Shown here one piece after another: positions 22,137 to 32,139 of a stretch of 64,000 bases of DNA. This DNA comes from Isoetes taiwanensis (taxonomy: Eukaryota; Streptophyta; Lycopodiopsida; Isoetales; Isoetaceae): the NCBI GenBank assembly GCA_021234155.1, contig JAJEKV010000417.1:124001-188000 (forward strand). The letters are read 5' to 3'. The notes below the pieces were generated by a model. That model searched no databases. It was given only the letters and a program-made list of their open reading frames with translations, and had not been told where the DNA came from. Numbering within the stretch: position 1 is the first letter of the stretch; every line of letters starts with the position of its first letter. The position numbers were made by a program, and so were the translations under genes.

Positions 22137-24722
22137 TGTAATGGTCCTGGGAAGTTAAGGACCCGTATTGTACAAGTATTTGTACATAATCCACATAAGC
22201 AAACTATAAAAAGGAAAAATTATAGAAGAGGGCTTTTGGTGGTACGTGAGGAGTTTTTGCAAGAGAGGAGCTCCATAAGGGATTTGAGTTGCAGAGGAGC
22301 CGGAGGAGGCTATCTGGAGGCAAGAGCTGGCATAGAACGGCATCAATCTATTCATTCAGGTGGGGTTTGAATTCTAATTTTTAGGATTCAATTGAAGGTT
22401 GCATATGCTATGCATCTGTACGTGTCTTTGTACAGGTCTGGTAAGGGCCAGACTTGGATCTAATCAGATGGGTTTTGTGATGGCCCTTAAAGGGAGATAT
22501 GTTGTAGCCATGATTAGAGATGTCTATGCTTGGTGAGATAATAAGCTTGTGAACTGGAGATACAGAGGTAAACTGCCATGCCTTCCTTGTTAAGATTGGA
22601 TTAAGAGTTACCTGTAGCGAAACTATGGAGATTGGAATTGGATGCTACGTGATAGAATCCGCTTCGGAGGTTCAGGAATTGCTACATGCCAGCTGGACGA
22701 GAGATGATTCTACCATGCAGGGCTAAGTTCATAATACCATGCAGAGCCAAGTTCGTAATCAGAAGGATCTTATTGGATTTCTCAAGGATCTTGTTGCAGC
22801 CGTCTTATTTGGAGCCATCGGGCTGGATTGGAAATCATCAGCAAATCATGCCGAAATTGGCCGGAAAGGACGGATTTGGGCCTTACAAGGGCCGATTTGC
22901 CCTGGACACAGTGAATCAAAAGGAAACAAGGGCTTCTAGAACTGCCGGAATTGGGCCCTAACAGCCTAAACCGCTTCTATAGAGCCAATTGGGAAGTAAA
23001 AGTATCGATTTGCCTTGAAAAAGGCTTGATTCTCGGGAAATCGATGTCTTCACGAAAAGCATAAAGATCTTAGAACTTGCATGTTTTTGTTTCTGTCATG
23101 GTCTTGTGTGGTTGTCTTAAATGTGATTTGGGAATGTTGCTAACAAATTGTTGATCTTATGGTAAATAAACATACAAGTAGTCTCAAGGGGAAGCATGGA
23201 AGTGTCAAGGAGCTCGGATTTAGCATTTGCTCTCTAGAGAGAAAGCCCATACAAGTTGCACGAGAATTGGTAAAACACAAAGGATGGAAAAATATGTAAG
23301 AATTGTATTGCTTGGATAACTATTTAACTAAGGAAAGATTATAATTTCATGTAAATAAATCTAATGATTGGAGTAAAATATATTTCTTGGCTCTTAGAGA
23401 TGGGGCTTGCCTGGGAGCTGCTTGACGGAAGTTCCAGGCAGTTGCGGTCAGGGAACCCCATGGATTTTTAAGCGGGAAAAGCATAAGTTGGAGGCGCCAG
23501 TCTGAATGCGCAAATAATTCATTAGCTAAGAAGTGGAATTTTAAATATTAAAACTTTGAAACCATACCTAAGGGAACTTAAGTAAATAATATGGTGAAGC
23601 GAGTCCTGCATCGGCCTTACAGGGGGGGTTGAGCACGCTACATCAACATTTGAGTTGTCATTATGGTTTTCATCGTCGATCCAGCTACTTCGGCATAGTT
23701 AGGTTGTATGGGCAACCTCGACAAGGGCTAAGAGTGTGATCTAGGCACATTTATAGTAAATTCTCTAATGAACACACATGTTATGGTTTTTGCATTGTTC
23801 CACTGTTGTTCTTGTGATATTATGTTATGTACTTGGAACCTCCTGGTCGGACTTGTGTTCGGGTGGCACGGGTAGCTCCAGGCATTCTCATGTCATCTGT
23901 GCTCTTTGTATCTATGCTCACGGACACGGGCGCGGCCTCCTCACAGGCGCGTAGCTTTCCGGTGAGGTTGTAACGCCAACTCTTGTGAACTCCATGGTAA
24001 GAGGTCCTCCAGCCGCCGGGCGTGGGCGGGAAGGGTATCATCACGAGGTTCACCCCACCAACTCCGCCAACGGGCTCGGAATGTGAGTGGCCGGGCATTT
24101 CTCGCTAACAAAGGGGCTCGCATGTAGGTCGGGCCGAGCTTCCCATTGTCCGGAGCTTTGTTATGTTGTTTTGGTACTTTGGCTTTGTGTTCTTTGCTCT
24201 TGACTCTTATGATATTTCTTTTGTTGTCATTGTCTAGCACTGCACCATAGTCTCTTGTATATTTGGAATTGTTCATGTGTATGTTATCCAAGATGCCGAG
24301 TGTTTCCATGTATGCAGCAGCAGCTATGGGGTCCCCACTTAGTCACGAGGACTAACCCCACTGAGTGCATGTGCAGTGAACCCGCAAGGTGGCGGTCAAG
24401 TTGATGGTGGCAATGTGGCGGGGAATCGTGCTTGAGTTCTAGAGCTAGCGAGTTTCGTTGATTCGCGGTGTTGTTGTATATGGATATTGATAACACATCT
24501 TAAATATTTACGCTATTGATTTGTCCAGTTAGAACTTGGAATATATTAGGCTTGTGAATATGTTGAATGCATGAACCAGGGTTGTTTGTTGAGCCTAAAC
24601 TGTGGATTTAATTTTCAAAGGAAGATTTGATTCTTCACCTAAATTCACCTGTGCATAAATCTAGTTGTAAGTCAGACAAGATCCCGAGTTGCCCGGAGGG
24701 TCAACTCGGCAGGCTCGTCACA
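22137..24722 (+). repeat. Right LTR of the TR-GAG element
   Basis: Begins TGTAATGGTCCTGGGAAG directly after a purine-rich stretch and ends GGCAGGCTCGTCACA before TCTAA. It aligns end to end with the left LTR. Confidence 0.88.
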
Positions 24723-24848
24723 TCTAAATGGGCTAAACTTGATCAATTTGGGTGATCTAAGGCTGTAATTCCGCTAAACTCGTCGAGTTAGGCAGAATTG
24801 ACCCCTTATTTGGTCGATTTGGAGTCTGTTTTGAGTTTTTTGGGCATG

Positions 24849-24909
24849 GTTCTCACCGTTCTGACGAAAATGAGAATCTCATTTTCTGTCCTGGCGCGAC
24901 GTGTGAGAC
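24849..24909. repeat. Nested palindrome, copy 2
   Basis: Left arm GTTCTCACCGTT, right arm CGACGTGTGAGAC, with a perfect inner palindrome AAAATGAGA-AT-CTCATTTT at about 24867-24885 and TCTGTCCTGGCGCGACG as in copy 1. It lies 135 bp beyond the 3' end of the CENH3-like gene. Confidence 0.72.
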
Positions 24910-25043
24910 ATCGTCTCAATTTTGCTCAAAAACTCCAATTTAACCAAAATAAAAACTAGAATTCTATAACTTAACTTAATTAAGCTAGATCAAACACATT
25001 ATTTACTCACAAAATTCTTTATATTAACAAAAATTTCTGTTAT

Positions 25044-26314
25044 TTACAAAATCTCAAGGGCGTTCTCCCTTGATGTGCCTGGCAAGATGCATATCCCCGC
25101 CTCATGAGGGTGACCCTTTTGCATGTACCGTGCAGGCCGGGCCGAATCTTCAAAATGCTACACTATTTTCAGCCTCGCCGCCTCCCCCGTAAGCACAACA
25201 ACATCTTCGGTCCGCCACGCAAGATGCATGTGTGTTGTATTCCTGCATGACTTCGCGGACCAAGCGTTGAAAGGGTGCCCGGGGGATCAAGAGTCCATAA
25301 CTCTTCTGGAAGTGCCCGATTTCTTTGAGGGCTCTCTGCTCCTTCTGCTTGCTCTTGCTGCGCTTCTTCCCTGGCGCTCTGGGAGGTTTGGGCTTTGGTG
25401 GGGGTGGCTTTAGGGTCTGCTTCGGGGGTACTCCACCTTCGACTGCTCTCACCCTGTGCTCCTGATAGTACGCATTGTACGCCTCCCACTTCGCCATATA
25501 GGCGTCGTGCTCCTTGATCCTCTTCTGATAGACCTTGGCCTGGGTCTATCCGTGACGCCTGGATTGGGGTCGGCGGGCTTTAACTCCTATCCCATCGCCG
25601 GGAGCGGTGGGGCTTCCGCCGCCTGTCTGGCTCCTCACCGCTCTGTGCTGCACCTTTGCGGTGCCTCTTGCTAGGGGTACTTCCTCCTCCGCAGGCGGGG
25701 TTTTGGCCGAACTTCGCCCCTGCGTGTTCGGGGGCGTGGTCCTCGTCCGTGGTCGTCGATTGGAAGGCGAGGTGTTTGTCACGATGGCTGGTTGATGGCC
25801 AGGGACTTTGTTAACCGGCTTGCCCACCTTCACAACCTTCCTTTTGCATATGCCTGGCTTTAGCCCTTCCTCTTCTTTGGCCCATTTGGTGGTTTGAATT
25901 AGATCCTCTCGATTCTTAGATCTCTGCTTTCATACTTGTTGATGAGCAGCGAGGTCTACTTCTTCCCCTGCTAAGCGTCGGCTGTGCTGCTCTTCTCTCC
26001 CTCCCTCCTCACGAAGATGGGTCTTTCGGTTTGGAGTTGCTCTTCACATTTTGTTGGCCCGCTCAAATGCGTTCCGTTGCTCTGCTCCTTCCCTCCTCCT
26101 CTGCGATCTCCTCGAGAATTTGATGCATAATGTCCGCCGGTCGTCTTCTATGATCTCCATTATGGTCGCTCCGATCCGATCCGCATCTTCGCTTTCCGAA
26201 GCTGGTTCGCCTTCTTGAAAAGACGTTCTTGAAGGACTCTCGAAAGAGGCCGAACCGGGCGGCTGGAGGATTCGCCGGCGAGGCTTCCTAGCGATCTGTT
26301 TTGTCTTGGGCCAT
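25044..26314 (-). pseudogene. CENH3-like histone H3 variant with a very long N-terminal tail, broken
   Basis: Minus-strand reading of about 420 codons. It starts at ATG 26314 with a MA.TKQIARKPRRR sequence, the H3 tail tip (MARTKQTARK) after a one-base shift next to the ATG. One frame then runs from about 26310 to 25150, interrupted by three stops (26044-26046, 25930-25932, 25546-25548). It contains a basic, Pro/Lys-rich tail with a coil-like YQKRIKEHDAYMAKWEAYNA. Then comes the H3 fold: RALKEIGHFQKSYGLLIPRA, PFQRLVREVMQEYN (alpha-N and alpha-1), EAAEAENSVAF, FEDS and, after frame changes, C.VHAK, TL/MRR-like and MHLARHIKGERP (alpha-2, alpha-3). ALKEIRHFQK..LLIP is characteristic of plant CENH3, the centromeric nucleosome histone. 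Usual plant CENH3 tails are well under 100 residues; here the tail exceeds 300. No intron signals are needed, so it may be a retrocopy or a non-standard gene. Confidence 0.72.
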
Positions 26315-26345
26315 GTTCGACCGGTTATCATCAGAGCTAAGCGCC

Positions 26346-26424
26346 CGAAGATCGCCTTGGCAGACACGAGCAAACTTCTAAGGAAAGAACGCGGAAATGG
26401 GAGGGGGTCTAGGTCTATTTATAT
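26346..26424 (-). promoter_or_regulatory. TATA promoter and leader of the CENH3-like gene
   Basis: TATA box ATATAAATAG (26424-26415), then AAGTTTGCTC (26377-26368) and GGCGATCTTCGGGCGC (26356-26341) before the ATG at 26314. The same boxes precede the unknown gene at 4936-6427 with almost equal spacing. The first nested palindrome upstream begins 75 bp beyond the TATA box. Confidence 0.6.
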
Positions 26425-26498
26425 GGGTCAATTTTAGGTTAACTTTTAAACTACCTTTTTGGGGTGCTTAAAACATCTAAAACTCCTAATTGAGCATG

Positions 26499-26559
26499 GT
26501 CTCACCGTTCGCTGGCCAAAAATGAAAACTCATTTCGGCCTGCCCGCGACGTGTGAGAC
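26499..26559. repeat. Nested palindrome, copy 3
   Basis: Arms GTCTCACCGTTCG and CGCGACGTGTGAGAC around AAAATGAAAACTCATTTCGG. It lies upstream of the CENH3-like promoter, so copies 2 and 3 bracket that gene. Confidence 0.7.
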
Positions 26560-26692
26560 ATGGTGGGGTCCACTGTTAGGTTTAACACTTTTTAAACATG
26601 TAATTTGCTAATTCTACTGATTCTTAGCTCTAATTTAGAATTATCAAGTTGTTTTACTATAATTTACAACTTTTTGGTATGTTTAAGCTGAA

Positions 26693-26756
26693 TGTCTCAC
26701 ACGTTGCGCCCAACCCGAAAATGAGAATCTCATTTTACGTCTCCTTCTGTGTGAGA
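26693..26756. repeat. Nested palindrome, copy 4
   Basis: Left arm TGTCTCACACGTTGCGCCCA, identical to copy 1 over 19 bp, then AAAATGAGA-AT-CTCATTTT and right arm TGTGTGAGAC. About 135 bp beyond copy 3. Confidence 0.7.
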
Positions 26757-26948
26757 CCACCCTACTTTTTGGATGTTGGCTCACCAATTCTTAATCTTTT
26801 TATGTTTTCATTCATTTTAACTGTTACTAGCTTAGCAAAACTAAAAAAATGAGAAAACATTTTCCCATTTTTCGAGAGGTTTAAGGATCCTATCAAGTTA
26901 GTACCATCGGGAACATGGCGCTGCTTTGCTCTTGGTCTCAAGAACATT

Positions 26949-28550
26949 GCTCGATACCACTTTGTGGCGTCCCCTACTGCAGAGATACCGGTGCACTCAC
27001 CGTGATACAAACAGAGTTCTTCCCTCATACCAGCTCCATGCCGATCACTGGGGCCCTCCACATGACACTTCCCAGAACCGTGGCGGGTTCCAGTGGGGAA
27101 GAGTGAAGGGGTCATTTTACCCGCCTCCGGGGGATCTACCTACCTACAAAGCGTAAAAACATACATGTCAAGATATAAGAGCAACACATATATCCACCCC
27201 TAGGGTGGCACATCACATCCGCAATAGACAATGATCAAGACAATGCATAAGGGAAATCCTACCCAAGGCTCGCATTAATGTGGATGGACCGACAAGCCCG
27301 GGTCTCGTGAGTTCATTGCGCATTTAATTCATGGCAATGGATTTGGTGGGCATAAGAACATGGCAATGGGTAGTCCACTCCATCCGCCCCTCTTGTGCAC
27401 ACTTTGCGTAGTAGGTGAAAAGTGTTGGGACTCGATCAGAGCCCACGGATGCATAGCCAAGGGGCTATATCCTCGGGTTACATCTCCCCGCCCGATGGGG
27501 CGGTAGGGATCACTCCCCTCCAGAGATCTACATGCCGACTCAAAGGTGACTAGAGGTCCTTGCCCCGTATTCGACTTGAACTCAATGGAAGGTCATATCC
27601 ACCACCTCACGAGTGTCGAGCCCATGCCTTGCCCACACGCGGTGGCAAGCCATTAGACCTAGTCACAATGATCCCCGGTAGCACTAACACACCATAGGGA
27701 TCGTTCAAGAGTCAGAACACGGACCTTCTTATAAGCCAGTCTGGCCCCTTCACCCACAACCAGGTGTGGCTCTTGTGCACAGGCCGCAACTACAGTGTGC
27801 TAGAGAGGCTACTCTAGGAGCATCAACTACAAAGCCTTAGGTCTCTACCCCCCTTCCCAATACAAGGAGTTCATAGAGATACATCATCCATATACATCAT
27901 AGAGAACTAAAGAACTAGATCTAATCTACATCATAGAGTTAGGTTCTTTAGTTAGAATCTGCTATCTAGAGATCTAGAGGGCTGCTATGGGCAATTTAAG
28001 AGGCTAGACCTACTGATTTGATGACCGAAATAGGGTTAAGACTATTAAATTGCCTAAATACCTGATCCTTGAGTTCCTCCTCCTGACCTGAGCTCGACCA
28101 TCCTGCTGAGATGCTCGAATCAAGGAAAACTAATGATGCAATTCTCTCAGACAGCGTCTGGGAGGCGGTTTTGACCCTTGGGGCAGCCCAAATAGAGTCC
28201 AGGAACCCTAGAAACGAAAATTGGGGGAGTTAGGGTTTCCCTCCCTAAATAGACAAGGGGGTTGGCTAGGGTTTCCAATTATCCCCTTTTGGCATGTGGG
28301 ATAATTGGAAAAAGGGCCCACTTGCCTTTAAGGTCTAGGTGGCCAAATGTGCCCACATGGAAATGTGTGCACCCAAATGTGCTCACATGGAAATGTGTGC
28401 ACATTAATGAATGTGCATATTGGGAAATGTGCACATTAATTACACGTATAGGTATGGCCCACTTGGCATTAAGTGGCCACATGGGAAAATGTGCACTTAA
28501 GTGAATGTGCACATGGTTTAATGTGCACATTAATAAATGCACACTCCTTG
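26949..28550 (-). mobile_element. Gypsy-type LTR piece with primer-binding site
   Basis: On the minus strand an LTR ends GGGGACGCCACA at about 26963, followed after AAG by TGGTATC-GAGC, the initiator-tRNA primer-binding site, at about 26961-26949. The LTR body to the right contains blocks also found in the LTR at 61929-63557, such as CCACTCCATCCGCCCCTC and GGTCTCTACCCCCCTTCCCA. The outer end is not defined; a LINE begins near 28570. No gag or pol is seen on its internal side, where the CENH3-like gene lies instead. It is an incomplete fossil. Confidence 0.55.
28338..28550. repeat. Array of GTGCAC palindromes
   Basis: About ten copies of an AAATGTG(T)GCAC-like word, several extended to AATGTGCACATTAAT, with irregular spacing and CACATGG joints. 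It lies at the promoter-distal end of the LTR piece. TGTGCACA is self-complementary, so the array could bind dimeric factors or be simple repeat drift. Confidence 0.65.
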
Positions 28551-28569
28551 CACGTTGCCCCCTAGGGCT

Positions 28570-31070
28570 ACTAGCCTGGCTATACGTTGGCGTACACGCC
28601 GGTCGGTGGAAGGCGGTAATGCTGCGATTGAGGCAAAGATAAAGATATCGTCCGGGAGCGATATTGTCTAGCCGAACGTCACAAGCACCATGGTATATGG
28701 GAAGATTATTGAAGAAACAGCCCTGAAGATTTTGGAGGGGACTCAAGCAGAAGGGAGGGGACAACAATATGAAAACAATGAGTGAGATAGACGGTATTGG
28801 AACAACGGGATGGGCAACGCCATGGGAAAAGTACCTGGATAAATTGTATAAGACAGGGGCACCTCCAGTACCAATACCAATACTGCAGGATTTGGACAAA
28901 CCATGCTTCAACATGTTAGAGGTAATGATAGCTCTAAACAGGATGGCTAACCATAAAGCACTGGACCTATATGGTCTGACCGTGGAATTGCCGGGTGTGC
29001 CGAGAGGTAAATCACGCCGGACAGGGTCATAGACATTTTTAACGGCATCATACATACAGGGCTTCCAGATAGATGGACATACAATAGAGTCATACCTCTA
29101 CATAAGGCAGAAGCGCATAGATCCGTGGAACTATAGGACGATAATGGTGAGCTCCATTTTCGCAAAATGGTTTGGAAAAGTACTCGATAACAAATTAAAG
29201 AAATGGGCAGAAGAAGGAAACATGAGAGCACAAGGGCAAGCAGGATTCAGGCCAGAACACTCAACCACCGATCACCTGGTGACTCTTCGGATACTAATAG
29301 AACAAAACAAAACACAGGGAAGGAAGATCATCTGTTGCTTTGTAGATTCGAAAAAAATTCATTAAACACGCCCAGGGAGAAGCTATTAAAAAGACTGATA
29401 GACATGCAAGCCCCGATAAATATGGTAGGGTCGATTGCAAGATTATACCATAAGGTATATGCTAAGATGGAACAGGAAGGGGCACCGATAACTGCGGGAC
29501 ACAGCGTAAAAACAGTGGCTGCCCGTTATCCCCAACTCTGTTTGGAATATACATCTAGATGCTTTGCAGGGATACATAGCAGAACAGCAAGGGGATGAAT
29601 ATGCCCCCACACTAGGAGACACGAAGGTGCCAATAATACTATATGCTGACGACCTAAGCATGATGGCCACAAAAAACAAAGGGATGCACTGACTGCTAAG
29701 AATTCTACAAAAATTTGCGGATGAAACAGGTGGACCAGAATCTAGCAAAACCAAGATAGTCATCTTTGGTCATAAGAACGTGCATAAACCCCCGGATATA
29801 AAGAAAAAGACATAGAGGAAGCAACGGAATACATATACCTAGGGTACGATGCACATGGTACAGGGAAATGGGCCAAAGGAGCTGACGCCAGGTTCCAAAC
29901 AGCTATAGGGAGTTACTTCAACATGAAGAATTTTTGCAACAGAAGTAGAATAATTGACTGGGACATCAAATGTTACTTTTATTCAAGGCAATGGTAGGCA
30001 CCGCCGCTTATACGGGCGAAGCATGGGGGCAGCCTACCGCATTTAAAGTGGGAAAAGGGAAGGAATTCTTAGGCAATGGCATGCATGTGAATTCAGGGTA
30101 AGAACAAAAATCGCCATTGACAATCATGATCCTCGAAACAGGGCAAAACCAATGGAAGTGAGAGCATGGAGAGAACCATAAGGTAACCGGGATCGGGATA
30201 ATGCGGGGAGACATTCAAGGAAAACTGTCTAGTATTGCAATTACCGAATCAGCAAAATTACACATCCTCACAGGAAGTGGATGGTTTAAAGATGTGGCAA
30301 TTTGGACCAGAGAGATGGGATTAAATTTGAGTGACCTAATTGAAGAAGGAAGGTGGAATGAGGAATGGGCAGACAGAGCCACATGAACGTGGCTGCAAAG
30401 ACACACAGGTCCCAAGACAGCCTGGCTCATGCAAGTTTTCAATCCAGACCAGCAAATAGGACACCAGATGTATCGGGATAACATACTGGGGAAAAACAGA
30501 AGAGACATCCTGGCTAGATTCAGGATGGGAAGTCATGATCTAAGAATCGAAAAAGACAGGTGGAGAGGGATAGACAAGGAGGACAGGATATGCAGAATAT
30601 GTGACGATGGGAGAATAGAGGATGAGAGCCACATGATTAACGATTGCCCGATCTACGGAGACATCAGAGACAAATACAGAAGTATAAGATGGGGGGAACC
30701 GGTCTACATCATGATGACGATAACAGAATCGCTTTGAGATTTGGCAGACGCGATTCAGAGAGACATAGAGAAGTACACAGTGAAAGAGGGTTCGTAATAT
30801 GATCCGTACAAAACGGGTCATAAAACCCCATACAAATTGTTCAGCTAAAAGCTGATTGATAACGACGCATCATTGCACCCGCCAATGGCCAAGGTAAAGC
30901 GGGATGCCGGGTAATAAAAAAAAAGTCGGCGGCCTAAAAGGCTACATCATAATAAATAAGTGATGTGCTAGTAGCACCCTTTTTTAGGGAGCTCGCCCAT
31001 GCTACACAAGTCCAGGGGCCTCGCGGCACAAGGGACATTAATGTATTCTATTCTATTCTATTCTATTCTA
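28570..31070 (+). mobile_element. LINE (non-LTR retrotransposon), decayed, 5'-truncated
   Basis: Fragments in several plus-strand frames follow the order of a LINE ORF2. Near 28870-28990 there is a DKPCFNMLEVMIALNRM..HKALDLYGLT block like the start of the reverse transcriptase. At 29144-29365 comes IFAKWFGKVLDNKL...QAGFRPEHSTTDHL. At about 29640 the catalytic ILYADDLSMMA (YADD) appears, then EYIYLGYD at about 29830. Near the end (30429-30737) is a zinc-knuckle tail CRICDDGRIEDESHMINDCP (CCHC). Many frame changes and stops are present. The 3' untranslated part ends in five copies of TTCTA (31041-31070), a tail type seen in some LINE clades. No endonuclease domain is seen. Confidence 0.8.
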
Positions 31071-32139
31071 ATAGTTGATGAACAGACACTGACCATGGAA
31101 GTTCTCTTTCGCCTTTTGGAAGAAATTATGGGTGACTTGAAACTTTTGGTCGCGGCTGCTACTTTAGAGGCCAAAATTTTAATGTTGCTCCATACATCTT
31201 ATAGAGATTTTCTAATTAGAGCTAGAAAGAGATTATTCGAAGCAACTATTTATGTAGTTAATTAGATCCATATCTGTAAAGTGAACCTCCTGGTGACATC
31301 CTTCAGAAGATGCATGCAGGAAGATATCATGGGGGATACAAACTTCAAAAGATGAGGTTGGTCGGCTAAGTTGTTCCTTTTTAATTTGCTCTCACATTAA
31401 CCATGTGCTAGAAGGTTTTTGAGGCTATCTCTACATCCTTAAAGGATTGTGATCAATCAAGAAAAAAGATTGTAGTGTAGTATTCTTCTCCATCAATAAC
31501 ATTGTGTTAGGGTGATTCAGACTTTAGAAAATAGAAGGGGCATAAGCCCAACATTCATGTTGAGTCATCATGGTTTCTTCAATTTCCATAGCAAGCATTA
31601 CGCTCAATAAATAAAGGTCGTACACAAGCAGAGAAATGTTTCATCTTCTAAAAATATGCTAGGTGTCTTGTACATCAAAAAGTAGGACTCGTATCTAGTT
31701 GATTCATAGGATTTATCAGTAGACAAAAAATGTAACTTAATTATATTTGTTGGCTTCGGTTTAGTGGTACACATTACTCTTAGAATAAGTATGTCTAGAC
31801 TTAGAGGTTGTCTAGAATGGTCAACGTAATGTGATAAAAATAAGTATATTTATTTGTTTGGGCAATGTAATAAGGTAATAGTCTAAGATTTTATGGTGAA
31901 AGTTAGACCAGTTGCAGTTGTAGTTGCAGGGGAGATTAGACCTTGGGTTGAAGGCAACTTGTCAACGTTGACACCATTATGGTATACGATTTGCGCAATG
32001 GTAAGTAATCGTGATAAATGGTTTAATGTTTATGGTGAAATTTAGACCAGTTGCAAGAGGGAACATGGGGAGATTAGACCTTGTGTTGAAGGCTTCTTGT
32101 CAACAGTGACACCATAATGTTGAGAGACCACATATTTAA
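31071..32139. other. Spacer with no recognised gene
   Basis: AT-rich. A frame ending at 31265 encodes a short LFRLLEEIMGDLKLLVAAAT helix-rich peptide with no family I know. Two diverged copies of a block around TTAGACCAGTTGCA...AGACCTTG and CAACAGTGACACCAT (31905-31985 and 32040-32115) form a direct repeat just before the Helitron at 32140. Confidence 0.5.

Larger units (their letters stand above)
18072..24722 (+). mobile_element. Gag-only LTR retrotransposon (TR-GAG type)
   Basis: Element of 6.65 kb flanked by the 5-bp target duplication TCTAA (18067-18071 and 24723-24727). LTRs are 18072-20650 and 22137-24722. The primer-binding site TGGTATCAGAGC (initiator Met tRNA) is at 20653-20664 and a purine-rich stretch precedes the right LTR. 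The internal part is only 1.49 kb and holds one gag frame; protease, reverse transcriptase, RNase H and integrase are absent. Large LTRs with a short gag-only middle fit the TR-GAG class of non-autonomous plant elements of Gypsy type. The element looks whole for that class. The LTRs are nearly identical apart from clustered CTG/CAG differences, so it is probably young. Confidence 0.85.

Noticed and set aside
18072-24722. Two 2.6-kb direct repeats read as a segmental tandem duplication
   Set aside because: TG..CA ends, primer-binding site, purine tract and TCTAA target duplications show they are LTRs.
30999-31265. 88-codon frame after the LINE as a gene
   Set aside because: Its first third is LINE 3' tail and the TTCTA repeat; the remainder has no recognisable family.
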